64,000 nt of DNA from Arsenophonus sp. aPb. GTDB taxonomy: Bacteria; Pseudomonadota; Gammaproteobacteria; Enterobacterales; Enterobacteriaceae. A program made the position numbers and the translations under genes. Positions within the stretch are counted from its first letter, which is position 1; each line of letters starts with the position of its first letter. Under the pieces are notes generated by a model. The model was not told the DNA's origin and searched no databases. It saw only the letters and a list, made by a program, of their open reading frames with translations. Below, in pieces: positions 41,896 through 50,285 of this stretch. The stretch is from positions 992,001 to 1,056,000 of the forward strand of contig NZ_CP123499.1 in assembly GCF_029873475.1 (NCBI RefSeq), read 5' to 3'.

Positions 41896-42950
41896 GCATG
41901 CAGTCAGATCCCATTATCGATAATGCGCTAATGATTCAGATTATGCTTGAGCGGGTTAAATCGGAGGTGATTAATAACAGAAATCTGGCTTCTGATTTAA
42001 GAAAAACGGTTGCAAAAGCCTTAGCGGAATTTTCAGGGCACATCTCATCACGAAATAAACTGAGACTGATTGTCAATTCACTGAAAAAAGAATTAAAGCC
42101 ATTATTACAGAATTATTCTGATGTTCTCTTGAATTTTGTTATTCAAACAGCTATTGAAATGGCGCATCTGGAATATCTTGGACTTTCTCAATGGTTTGAT
42201 GATGTTAATGCGGTTGATGATAAAAAAGTAGAATCATCAATGAATAACACACCAATTTCATTAACGCAATGGAACGGATCGCTCTTTCTCGACAGGTTTA
42301 TCGCTACCTGGATTGATAATTCGCTGCAACAGATTGAAAACCAGGCTGTATTGACGATGGCATCAAGTGAAGATGTCAATTATCTAAAAGATAGTATTAA
42401 CGGCACGTCAGTTGAGCCGATGATAATTGCTGCCGCTGTTATTGGTCGCATTATTCGCAATTATCAGACAATAGCAAGCACAGCATTACAGCATGCCCAT
42501 AGTGTCGCGGCGGTCGATTTCTATAAAGAAAATCCTGATATGATTGAAGAGGAAGAATTTAGCGCAATTCTGGATTTAAAGACATCGACGGTGTGTCGTT
42601 CGCTATCCGGCAATCGTTATCCTCTTGGTACTGGGCCAATGCCGCCGCTTCATCCCCGCTGCCGTAGTCGTCTGTTACCAGTATTAAAACCTGAATTGAT
42701 GAAAAAACTGGTAACAAAGCCAGCAAGAAAATCGGAATGGGGAGAGGAAACGTATTACGAGTGGTTAACTAGACAATCAGCAACACGACAGGACATTGTA
42801 TTAGGATCAACAAGGGGTAAGCTGTTTCGTGACGGCGGTTTGTCTCCCGCACAGTTTGCTAAATTGCAATTACACAAAAATTTCAAACCGATGACGCTTG
42901 AAGAGATGCGACGAGTAGCTCCCGATGCATTTAAGCGAGCCGGAATTTAA
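41892..42950 (+). CDS. Phage minor head/morphogenesis protein, SPP1 gp7-like
   Basis: 352 residues; the signature LDLKTSTVCRSLSGNRYPLG, then MPPLHPRCRSRLLPV, is the Mu F/SPP1 gp7 head morphogenesis motif with conserved Cys/Arg residues. Overlaps the portal by 4 nt, the typical order. Confidence 0.85.
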   Translation: MSMQSDPIIDNALMIQIMLERVKSEVINNRNLASDLRKTVAKALAEFSGHISSRNKLRLIVNSLKKELKPLLQNYSDVLLNFVIQTAIEMAHLEYLGLSQWFDDVNAVDDKKVESSMNNTPISLTQWNGSLFLDRFIATWIDNSLQQIENQAVLTMASSEDVNYLKDSINGTSVEPMIIAAAVIGRIIRNYQTIASTALQHAHSVAAVDFYKENPDMIEEEEFSAILDLKTSTVCRSLSGNRYPLGTGPMPPLHPRCRSRLLPVLKPELMKKLVTKPARKSEWGEETYYEWLTRQSATRQDIVLGSTRGKLFRDGGLSPAQFAKLQLHKNFKPMTLEEMRRVAPDAFKRAGI

Positions 42951-42960
42951 TTAACTCAAG

Positions 42961-42982
42961 CCCGTCACCAGACGGGTTTTTT
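42961..42982 (+). terminator. Intrinsic terminator after head morphogenesis gene
   Basis: CCCGTC-ACCA-GACGGG followed by TTTTTT, inside the late operon. It would need Q antitermination or set expression ratios. Confidence 0.85.
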
Positions 42983-43026
42983 ATTATCTGTAGTTGGCGA
43001 CTACACCATCAAACCCGAGGTTAATG

Positions 43027-43734
43027 ATGACATTAAGGTATCAGTTAAGCAAAGAAGAATTTGATTCATTAAGTGATGAGCAAAAAGTGTTATATAAAGT
43101 ATCTGGCGATAATTACCAGATGCACATTGAAGGTCTACCTGAATTTCCTGACGTTTCAGGACTGCAAAAGAAAGTAAATGAGCTGCTTTCCGAGAAAAAA
43201 GCAGAGCAGGAGAAGCGACGTCAGGCCGAAGAGGCGGCAAAAAAAGCCGCAGAAGAGCAGGCAAGAAAAAACGGGGATATTGCCGCACTGGAAAAAAGCT
43301 GGTCAGAAAAGCTTGTCTCCCGTGAAAATGAATTACTGAAGCAGATTGAAGAAAAAGATACAAATTTAAGAACGTTACTGGTTGATAATGTTGCTCAATC
43401 TTTAGCGGCCAAACTGGCCGGTGACAGTGCTGAATTACTTTTACCCCATATTAAATCCAGGCTGACAGTAGAAGAAGGTAAAACCCGTATTATTGATGCA
43501 GAAGGAAAACCCTCTGCGGCAACCCTTGATGATTTAGAAAAAGAAATGCGTAGCAACAGGTTATTTGCACCTGTTGTTATTGGAAGTAAGGCGACTGGAA
43601 CAACCCGAGGTGAACCGCGCCATACCACTACTGGGGGTGGTGGTAAAATCTGGAAGGATTATACGGAAGCTGAACGCATTCGTATTTTCGAAGAAAATCC
43701 GGCGGAATTTAAACGCCTGGCCGAAACACAATAG
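43027..43734 (+). CDS. Scaffold-like phage protein
   Basis: 235 residues from MTLRYQLSKEEFDSLSDEQK. The middle is a charged coiled coil (KKAEQEKRRQAEEAAKKAAE) and the C-terminal NPAEFKRLAETQ is shared by scaffold-type proteins placed before capsid genes. Start at 43027 is preferred: GAGG is 6 bp upstream; ATG at 43024 also fits. Upstream codons would need a TTG start. Confidence 0.7.
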   Translation: MTLRYQLSKEEFDSLSDEQKVLYKVSGDNYQMHIEGLPEFPDVSGLQKKVNELLSEKKAEQEKRRQAEEAAKKAAEEQARKNGDIAALEKSWSEKLVSRENELLKQIEEKDTNLRTLLVDNVAQSLAAKLAGDSAELLLPHIKSRLTVEEGKTRIIDAEGKPSAATLDDLEKEMRSNRLFAPVVIGSKATGTTRGEPRHTTTGGGGKIWKDYTEAERIRIFEENPAEFKRLAETQ

Positions 43735-43743
43735 GAATGAATT

Positions 43744-44730
43744 ATGCCAACAGTCGCAACACGATTATCTGATATTTTTATCGGTGACTATTATCAGACC
43801 ATTCAACCCCAAAACAGTCCTGAAAAAACGGCAGTCTTTGAATCGGGAATTATCAGCAAATTACCGCAGCTTGATGCCATTGCATCAGAGGGGCAAGGTA
43901 CAGCAACCATTAGCTACTGGAATGACCTTGACGCAGATGAAGCGCCAAATCAAACAACTGATGACCCCGATCAAATTGGTACAGTTGGTAAAGCTGACCA
44001 GTCAAAATTAAAAGCCCGCGTATTATATCTCAATAAAGGTTATGGTGTGGCGGATTTAGCCGCCGAGCTTGCCAACAGTGAGCCGATGACACATATACGA
44101 AACCGCTTCGGTGTCTATTGGACACGACAATGGCAGCGCTATTTAATCGGTTCTGCGAGAGGCATTATCGGCAGTAATATCGCCAATGATAAGAGTGACA
44201 TGATCATTGAAGGTGGGGATAAAATTTCGGCAGATAATTTAATTGATGCTGCCTTTACTGCGGGTGATGCTGCAAGTGCTTTCAGCGCACTCGGTGTTCA
44301 TTCTGTTGTCATGAAACAAATGGCAAAACAGGATTTGATTGAGACACTTAAAGACTCAACCGGCCGCATTATTCTGCAAACCTATCTGGGTAAACCCATC
44401 TTTATGGATGATAGTTTAAAATATACCGATGGTCGTTATTTGACGGTTTTCTTCGGTAGTGGGGCTTTTGGTTATGGTAATGGGAATCCGCATACGCCGG
44501 TTGAACTGGAGCGGAAAGCGTCTGGTGGTAACGGGGGTGGTGCAGAGGTTCTGTGGGAGAGGAAAACATTTATTCTTCAGCCAGCAGGGTTTAGCTGGAA
44601 AGGAGAAGATGATCCGAATAAAACCCCATCTATTGATGATATTGCCAAACCTGACAACTGGGAACGTAAGTTTGAGCGTAAAAATGTTCCTTTTGCAGCA
44701 GTATTGAGTGGTAATGAATCAGGTAGTTGA
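43744..44730 (+). CDS. Major capsid protein
   Basis: 328 residues: ATRLSDIFIGDYYQTIQPQN, ISYWNDLDADEAPNQTTDDP, RVLYLNKGYGVADLAAELAN, typical of the major coat family with HK97 fold. It follows the scaffold-like gene and is followed by its own terminator, consistent with high expression. Confidence 0.85.
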   Translation: MPTVATRLSDIFIGDYYQTIQPQNSPEKTAVFESGIISKLPQLDAIASEGQGTATISYWNDLDADEAPNQTTDDPDQIGTVGKADQSKLKARVLYLNKGYGVADLAAELANSEPMTHIRNRFGVYWTRQWQRYLIGSARGIIGSNIANDKSDMIIEGGDKISADNLIDAAFTAGDAASAFSALGVHSVVMKQMAKQDLIETLKDSTGRIILQTYLGKPIFMDDSLKYTDGRYLTVFFGSGAFGYGNGNPHTPVELERKASGGNGGGAEVLWERKTFILQPAGFSWKGEDDPNKTPSIDDIAKPDNWERKFERKNVPFAAVLSGNESGS

Positions 44731-44735
44731 TAACA

Positions 44736-44755
44736 GGGGCATCAAGCCCCTTTTT
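44736..44755 (+). terminator. Intrinsic terminator after capsid gene
   Basis: GGGGC-ATCAA-GCCCC followed by TTTTT, 6 bp after the capsid stop. Confidence 0.85.
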
Positions 44756-44764
44756 AGGTGACCT

Positions 44765-45142
44765 ATGTCGGTAAAAATCACATTAGAACAAGTGAAATCT
44801 CAATTATCAACGATGGGGTTCACTACACCTGACTTTATTATTGAAGCCATGTTATCTATTGTTGATGAGATAGATGATTGTCTCGATGAGGCTAACTATT
44901 CAGACTCAGTGAAAACGCTGATAAAGATTTATGCTGTTGTCATTATGTTGTCAGCCACTGATGTACGAAAAGTTTCGTCTGAATCATCACCTTCAGGCGC
45001 ATCCAGATCTTACAACTATTTTGATGATGGTAGAAAATCATTATTAAAATTGCTTTCTGTATTAGATACGGCTGGCTGCACTAACTCACTGCCTATCAAT
45101 CAATCATCGGTAATTATTCAGTTTAATGTTGTGCGAGGTTGA
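44765..45142 (+). CDS. Head-tail connector-like protein
   Basis: 125 residues (SIVDEIDDCLDEANYSDSVK, then RSYNYFDDGRKSLLKLLSVL). First gene after the capsid, the position of the head-tail adaptor in siphoviral operons. Family assignment is by position and size; no catalytic motif. Confidence 0.6.
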   Translation: MSVKITLEQVKSQLSTMGFTTPDFIIEAMLSIVDEIDDCLDEANYSDSVKTLIKIYAVVIMLSATDVRKVSSESSPSGASRSYNYFDDGRKSLLKLLSVLDTAGCTNSLPINQSSVIIQFNVVRG

Positions 45143-45143
45143 T

Positions 45144-45512
45144 ATGGGCGCAAAAGTAAAGGGAATAAACCAGGCAAGAGATAATCTGGCAAAACTGGTT
45201 GACCATGAGATATCTAATAAAGTGATGAGAGCACTTCATCGAGCAATGGATATCGGCGGGACACAATCAGCTATTTATACACCAATCGACACCAAGAAAC
45301 TGATCAACTCTCAATTTCGTGAAATTACTGATAATGGCACATTGATTACTGGCAGAGTGGGCTATTCAACTAATTATGCTGCGTATGTTCATGATCCGGC
45401 TGTTAAACAAAAATTCAAACGTCCTACGGCGAAAAAAGAATTTTTACGGCTTGGGTTTGATGAAAATAAGCCATTAATAGATAAAGTTGTAATGGAAGAG
45501 TTGAAACTATGA
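45144..45512 (+). CDS. Tail component, HK97 gp10-like
   Basis: 122 residues from MGAKVKGINQARDNLAKLVD, with GRVGYSTNYAAYVHDPAV, the typical motif of the HK97 gp10/minor tail completion family. GAGG precedes the ATG at 45144. Overlaps the next gene by 4 nt. Confidence 0.7.
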   Translation: MGAKVKGINQARDNLAKLVDHEISNKVMRALHRAMDIGGTQSAIYTPIDTKKLINSQFREITDNGTLITGRVGYSTNYAAYVHDPAVKQKFKRPTAKKEFLRLGFDENKPLIDKVVMEELKL

Positions 45513-45856
45513 GTTCACTGGCAAACTGGAGTTATACCGCAATCTGTACTCTATGGCGTAATTTGGGCATTGATGAAAATGGCGATCATATTGGCTGGTC
45601 AGAACCTATTTCAATTTTATGTGACTATCAAGGTAATTCAACAGCAAAAATAGGCAACATTGGTATTGAAATAAATATCAAAAATACGTTTTGGACAGAA
45701 TATGCAGAGGCAAAGCGTGGCGATTATATTGCTATTGGCCAGTCAGCTTACTGTGATCCAGTTTTGGCCGGTGCGGATGAAATCATGCAGGTTATTCGTT
45801 ATGCGGACACTTTTGAGAGAGCAAAAGATGATTTTGCCATTATTACTGGGGCTTGA
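45509..45856 (+). CDS. Head closure/connector-like protein
   Basis: 115 residues (NWSYTAICTLWRNLGIDENG, EYAEAKRGDYIAIGQSAYCD, then VIRYADTFERAKDDFAII). Position between gp10-like and tail terminator genes fits a stopper or head-closure protein. Beta-rich; no definite motif. Confidence 0.6.
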   Translation: MSSLANWSYTAICTLWRNLGIDENGDHIGWSEPISILCDYQGNSTAKIGNIGIEINIKNTFWTEYAEAKRGDYIAIGQSAYCDPVLAGADEIMQVIRYADTFERAKDDFAIITGA

Positions 45857-46257
45857 TAATGACGCCACCTATGTATAAACGAGTGAGCAATCTGTTCATT
45901 GATGCAGGATTAACTGAGGGATTTATTGTTCAGTATCTTCTATGGACAGATGATCCTAATGATAGAGGTAAAGCAAAAAGTTATCTGGTTTTTCGTCCTG
46001 GTGGCGGTACAAACATCGATAAAGATATTGGCAGTGACTATTTCGTTATGGTCGATGTGATTTCGGCTAAAGGACAGCACGCCTATAAAAATGCCGATGA
46101 AGCCGTTAATCGCATGATTGACTATATCAAAGACCATCCGCTTGATGATAAATGTGTGGGACAAATAACCAATTTCGGCGGTATTCCATCACCAATTTTA
46201 ACGGAAGAAGGGCGTCTGGTTTTTCGCTTAATGTTCAGTTGTCTATACGGTGAATAA
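45853..46257 (+). CDS. Tail terminator protein
   Basis: 134 residues with the pattern seen in lambda gpU-like terminators: FRPGGGTNIDKDIGSDYFVM, DEAVNRMIDYIKDHPLDDKC, FGGIPSPILTEEGRLVFRLM. Caps the tail tube and joins it to the head. Followed by a strong terminator. Confidence 0.7.
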   Translation: MIMTPPMYKRVSNLFIDAGLTEGFIVQYLLWTDDPNDRGKAKSYLVFRPGGGTNIDKDIGSDYFVMVDVISAKGQHAYKNADEAVNRMIDYIKDHPLDDKCVGQITNFGGIPSPILTEEGRLVFRLMFSCLYGE

Positions 46258-46286
46258 TTTACAAAATTCAAGTTAATTAAAAACAG

Positions 46287-46310
46287 GGTCGGCTAATGCC
46301 GGCCTTTTTT
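46287..46310 (+). terminator. Intrinsic terminator after tail terminator gene
   Basis: GGTCGGC-TAAT-GCCGGCC then TTTTTT (one T.G pair), between the tail terminator and tail tube genes. Confidence 0.85.
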
Positions 46311-46327
46311 ATTTAAAGAGGTCACAA

Positions 46328-46819
46328 ATGGCAATTTGTAAAAGTAATAATACCAAAATGTTTGGCAGGGCGGTCATTGTTGAAGTGGCTGATGGATGTC
46401 CTGATGAAGTTCCTTCAGAAAATGATTTTATGTTACTGGCGGCTGGAACCAGTAAAACATTTGATATGTCACCGAATACTGTGACATCTTCAGCTGATGA
46501 TACCAAAGGCTGGGTTGAAAATATCGTAACTTCAAATGATTTAACCATTTCGTTTGAAGGTGAGGTCAGGGTTAATGACAGATCAGATCAATACGGCGTT
46601 TATAAATTTATTAAATATTATGTCAACGAGGCGACTAATGCACGGCAACCTACGATTTGGGTAAGAATGTATTTTGGTCAGATTATGATACAAGCTTACA
46701 TGGTCATAACGGCACTCAGTAATGACGGTGGCACAGATGATATAGTGACATTTTCGACAGAATTTAAAGTCGCTGATGGTTCAACTGTCAAAGTTGATGA
46801 TATTGAATCTGGTAGTTAA
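46328..46819 (+). CDS. Major tail tube protein
   Basis: 163 residues: NSFMLLAAGTSKTFDMSP-type start (LLAAGTSKTFDMSPNTVTSS), KGWVENIVTSNDLTISFEGE, then YVNEATNARQPTIWVRMYFG. Beta-rich tube fold, Ser/Thr-rich surface stretches. It precedes the two glycosyltransferases, which makes it a possible substrate. Confidence 0.8.
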   Translation: MAICKSNNTKMFGRAVIVEVADGCPDEVPSENDFMLLAAGTSKTFDMSPNTVTSSADDTKGWVENIVTSNDLTISFEGEVRVNDRSDQYGVYKFIKYYVNEATNARQPTIWVRMYFGQIMIQAYMVITALSNDGGTDDIVTFSTEFKVADGSTVKVDDIESGS

Positions 46820-46832
46820 TAAATATAGTTAT

Positions 46833-46850
46833 CCTCGTCAATTGACGAGG
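46833..46850. repeat. Palindrome after tail tube gene
   Basis: Perfect 18-bp palindrome built from CCTCGTCA and TGACGAGG. The same arms form the terminator stem at 58397-58415 just before the tape measure gene, so the pair brackets the glycosyltransferase/chaperone genes and the accessory island. Confidence 0.6.
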
Positions 46851-46877
46851 TAAATAACAGATAAATCAGGGTATAAA

Positions 46878-48323
46878 ATGGACGTGACGATTAATGGAGT
46901 CAGTTACTCACCGAATACTTATAAGATCGGCATCGCTATCACAACATATAATCGAACTGATGTGTTAATTGATACTATCAGGCAGCATAAAAAATATCTT
47001 CCAGCAGGTGCAACATTAGTTGTTATTGATGATGGCTCTAAGGATGAAATCGTATTGAGTGAAGACATAAAAGTTATTCGTCATCAAAAATCAAAAGGGA
47101 TTGTTGCCGCTAAAAATACAAGTCTGGAAGTTTTAATGGATGCAGGATGTGATCACCTTTTCTTATGGGATGATGATGCTTATCCAATCGCTGAAAACTG
47201 GCATATTCCATATATAAACTCACCTGAGCTACATTTGTCATATCAATTTCTTGATTTGGCTGGCGAAAATAAACTTAATGATATTGCTATCCTGTATAAA
47301 GATAATAGACACATTGCATATACAGGACAACGCGGCGTAATGCTCTACTATCATCGCTCAGTTATCGAGAAAGTCGGTGGCTTTGACCCTGTTTATGGAC
47401 GAGGTATGTATGAGCATGCTGACCTGGCCATGCGTATTTATCATGCAGGGTTAACAACTTGGGCTTATGCAGACATAGCAGGTTCAGACAAACTCATTTA
47501 TTCACTTGATGAGCATGAAAAAGTGATGCGTTCAGTTCCCAGGGTAGAAAGAGAGCTACTGGTTCATAGTAATATCGGTACGTATAACCTAAGAAGGGAG
47601 GAGGGTTACACAGCTTATGTTGATTATCGGACACCAAAAGATATTGTGATAACAACGCTATTGACTAGTCAGCCCGATCCTCAACGTGGTAAAAAAATAG
47701 ACGCTGATGCGAGATTGTTGATCGACTGGGCTAAATCAGTGAAAGGACATGGTGTTGTATTAGCTGATGAGTTGGTTGACGTATCAAAAGGCATTGATTT
47801 AGTTAGAGTGCATGATGTTGAAATGAATGTTTATTTTCGACGCTGGTTGCATATTTATCATTATCTACGCGATCACCCTGAATTTCGCTTTGTCTGGTGT
47901 ACTGATGGGACTGATGTTGTCATGTTGAAAGACCCTTTTAATGAAATGGATCCAGATAAAATCTATGTAGGTTCAGAGGCGAAAACTTATCATGATGTGT
48001 GGATGATAAATCATCATCCTGAGAAAATTTATCAGGATTTTATTCATGATCATAAAAATGACATTATGCTGAACGCTGGTTTATTGGGTGGAACTCGTGA
48101 AAATGTCATGCTGTTTGCCCACAAAATACTGCAAATTTATTACAAAGTGGAAAGCTATCGATTCTGGCAAAAGGAAGGTGATCAAAGAGCGGTTGGTGAC
48201 ATGGTTGCCTTTGGTATGGTAGCAAAAAGTTTTGGTGATAAAATTGTAACCGGTGCAAAAGTACATACTGTCTTTAAAACAGAAGGATTCGGTAAAGAAT
48301 ACGCCTGGTGGCAACATAAATGA
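46878..48323 (+). CDS. Phage-borne double-domain glycosyltransferase
   Basis: 481 residues. An N-terminal GT2 domain (GIAITTYNRTDVLIDTIRQH, LVVIDDGSKDEI, HLFLWDDDAYPI with the DxD-type acidic run, GRGMYEHADLAMR) is followed by a second domain (VITTLLTSQPDPQRGKKIDA, FVWCTDGTDVVMLKDPFNEM, NAGLLGGTRENVML) resembling a second GT-A transferase. It sits inside the tail operon, downstream of the tail tube gene, and overlaps the next transferase by 4 nt. Acceptor unknown: virion tail or capsid, or host surface sugar. Confidence 0.8.
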   Translation: MDVTINGVSYSPNTYKIGIAITTYNRTDVLIDTIRQHKKYLPAGATLVVIDDGSKDEIVLSEDIKVIRHQKSKGIVAAKNTSLEVLMDAGCDHLFLWDDDAYPIAENWHIPYINSPELHLSYQFLDLAGENKLNDIAILYKDNRHIAYTGQRGVMLYYHRSVIEKVGGFDPVYGRGMYEHADLAMRIYHAGLTTWAYADIAGSDKLIYSLDEHEKVMRSVPRVERELLVHSNIGTYNLRREEGYTAYVDYRTPKDIVITTLLTSQPDPQRGKKIDADARLLIDWAKSVKGHGVVLADELVDVSKGIDLVRVHDVEMNVYFRRWLHIYHYLRDHPEFRFVWCTDGTDVVMLKDPFNEMDPDKIYVGSEAKTYHDVWMINHHPEKIYQDFIHDHKNDIMLNAGLLGGTRENVMLFAHKILQIYYKVESYRFWQKEGDQRAVGDMVAFGMVAKSFGDKIVTGAKVHTVFKTEGFGKEYAWWQHK

Positions 48324-48919
48324 CACAGAATAACAATAATATAAGATTTGCTGTTGTTGGCCATCATTCAAGACTGGATCATGCTTTTAGTTTAATGAAA
48401 TCACTCAATGCTGTATTGTTTCTTGATGAAATGAATCATGGATCAGCATGGAATCATCATAGAGCTTTGTTATGGGCTAATAAACAGCAAGAGCGTGTTG
48501 TCATTATCGAAGATGACGCAAAGCCAATAAAAAATTTTGTGAATCTGGTTGCCAAATGGTTTGACCGCTTTCCTGAATCGCTTATCAGTTTTTATTTAGG
48601 CACGGGAAGACCGCCTCAATATCAGTCAACGATTGCCGAAAAACTTATCGCAGCTGATAAAGTTCAATCAGACTATATTACGTTGCCACGTCTCATTCAT
48701 GGCGTTTGTTATAGCGTGCCTAAAGATGGTCTTGATAGAGTGATTGCAAATTGGAATAGTCAAAAACCAGCGGATTTTGCGGTTGGTGATGCCTGGAATG
48801 AGGAAGTTATTTACCCCTGTTATTCACTGGTTGATCATCTTGATGAAATATCAGTTGAAGATCATTATGACAAACAAAAACGCACTGAGCGAAGAAGGGC
48901 ATGGAGACTGTATGGGTAA
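48320..48919 (+). CDS. Glycosyltransferase, GT25-like
   Basis: 199 residues: RFAVVGHHSRLDHAFSLMKS, GSAWNHHRALLWANKQQERV, then VVIIEDDAKPI, with DxD-type EDDA and W-x-H start typical of GT25/LPS-type transferases. Co-translated with the double-domain GT2 enzyme. Overlaps the tail chaperone start by 8 nt, so it is expressed with structural genes. Donor sugar unknown. Confidence 0.75.
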   Translation: MTQNNNNIRFAVVGHHSRLDHAFSLMKSLNAVLFLDEMNHGSAWNHHRALLWANKQQERVVIIEDDAKPIKNFVNLVAKWFDRFPESLISFYLGTGRPPQYQSTIAEKLIAADKVQSDYITLPRLIHGVCYSVPKDGLDRVIANWNSQKPADFAVGDAWNEEVIYPCYSLVDHLDEISVEDHYDKQKRTERRRAWRLYG

Positions 48920-49583
48920 TATAACGCCCATCTTGGATATCGGAGAAATGGTGATATCACTCAAAGAAAAGGACTATTTTTTTCGACCGTCATTTGAAAA
49001 TTTAACTCGTATTGGCACACCAAAAGAGATTGTGGCTATATTTACGCAACTTAACCAAGGTGATATTCGTTATATTATTCATACCGCGTCAATAGCCTAC
49101 GGAAAGCTCCCATCCTGGCTGATTGAGGCACTGAATAAACCGGTTTACGGCAGAGCGGTGTTATCCAGTGCAATGACGATGGTGCAGGCCTGTTGTGATA
49201 AAGATTGTGATGAACTTGTTGGCGAATGGCTGCCTGGTAAGCGAGGATTAATCTATCGAGCAGGATTAATAGAAATCAAAGACATTATTACGATAGGTAA
49301 AGCGCTAGCTAGCCATGGCATTATCGGAAAAGCAAACGTCAGAAAGCTACAACGACATGAAAATAAAACAGCATTCGCCGATGAATTTAAAGTGATTGAT
49401 TATATTAATGCAGCTAGAGCACATTTTAATATGACTCGCGATGAAGCCGCAAAACTCACCATGACCGAATTCCAGTTGATGTTGAATGCTAAATTTCCGT
49501 CAGAGAAAGGCTTTACCCGCGAGGAATATGACAAAGTAGTTAATGGTTATTTTGAGATGAAGCGTAAACGACTGAGTCATTAG
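48912..49583 (+). CDS. Tail assembly chaperone
   Basis: 223 residues from MGNITPILDIGEMVISLKEK; GKRGLIYRAGLIEIKDIITI and FQLMLNAKFPSEKGFTREEY are features of the DUF6246-type tail chaperone. GGAG precedes the ATG. In lambda the G/GT pair is made by a -1 frameshift; I see no clear slippery run or T-domain downstream, where the island begins. Confidence 0.7.
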   Translation: MGNITPILDIGEMVISLKEKDYFFRPSFENLTRIGTPKEIVAIFTQLNQGDIRYIIHTASIAYGKLPSWLIEALNKPVYGRAVLSSAMTMVQACCDKDCDELVGEWLPGKRGLIYRAGLIEIKDIITIGKALASHGIIGKANVRKLQRHENKTAFADEFKVIDYINAARAHFNMTRDEAAKLTMTEFQLMLNAKFPSEKGFTREEYDKVVNGYFEMKRKRLSH

Positions 49584-49591
49584 CCTTGTTT

Positions 49592-49760
49592 TGCAAAATA
49601 TCCGATCGTTAATAGCAAGTAATCATTTAGGACTCCTTGACTTTAAGAAGTCCTCTTACATCAATAAGCAGAACAATGAACAACCATGCTATGAATTAAC
49701 TGAACGTGGGTTTTTAATTGCAATGCCATTTATTGGTGGCAATAAAGTATGGCGAAAGAA
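49592..49760 (+). pseudogene. Decayed copy of the rha N-terminal region
   Basis: Translates as ...IASNHLGLLDFKKSSYINKQ and NNEQPCYELTERGFLIAMPF, matching residues about 40-88 of the rha gene at 37709. About 58 bp (TATGAATTAACTGAACGTGG onward to GGTGGCAATAAAG) are nearly identical. The frame then ends. Both N- and C-terminal parts are missing. Confidence 0.75.
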
Positions 49761-49805
49761 TAGAGCTCTATCATGAGCTCTATTGCAATCAATTTATTAT
49801 ATAAA

Positions 49806-50024
49806 CTAACTTTCAACGCCAAAATGTAGGAAAGTATGAGTTTCTTCTGGCCGTTCTCTATCTTGATTAGAAGAGTTATTATTCGGTGAGTTTACATTTG
49901 AAGTATTATTTTCAGGAATATCTTTTTCTTCATCGTGCGTTGGATAATCTGTATAAGCACTAGCCGAAGTGACACTAAAGCCTAATAAAAATGCAATAGG
50001 TAATATTTTAAAGTGTTTTTTCAT
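49806..50024 (-). CDS. Small secreted Asn/Glu-rich protein, minus strand
   Basis: 72 residues: signal peptide KKHFKILPIAFLLGFSVTSA, cleaved near SASA, then a polar Asn/Asp/Ser/Glu-rich mature part (NNTSNVNSPNNNSSNQDRER). Looks unstructured after export. Opposite strand to phage genes. Unknown. Confidence 0.55.
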   Translation of the reverse strand: MKKHFKILPIAFLLGFSVTSASAYTDYPTHDEEKDIPENNTSNVNSPNNNSSNQDRERPEETHTFLHFGVES

Positions 50025-50144
50025 AATTCATCCTTATTGTTGATAAAGTAAACCCTATTAAAAATAGTCAACAATAACAATTTTGCAACAAATTAAATGT
50101 AGTAATAAATATTCCCATATCGTAGTTAATTTAATTAGTTAAAT

Positions 50145-50275
50145 TTCACTGCGCACTCACCGCGCATCTAAATAAACCCGAGACAATTCACAAAATAGAC
50201 CTCAGAGAACGTCAGTCAATCATGATGCGTTCGGGGTCTGTGCGTTCTGTGTGAGCTGAGGTCTCTTTTTTGAAA
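50145..50275 (+). ncRNA. Two-hairpin leader RNA upstream of KilA-N gene
   Basis: Stem 1 TGCGC/GCGCA (50150-50166), then AAATAAAC, then a long stem: AGACCTCAG and AGAACG (50197-50211) pairing with CGTTCT (50243-50248) and CTGAGGTCT (50256-50264). The loop carries TCATGATGC, the exact complement of GCATCATGA around the KilA-N start codon (50281-50289). This internal antisense segment is what a C4-like RNA would have. Confidence 0.65.
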
Positions 50276-50285
50276 GGTTAGCATC

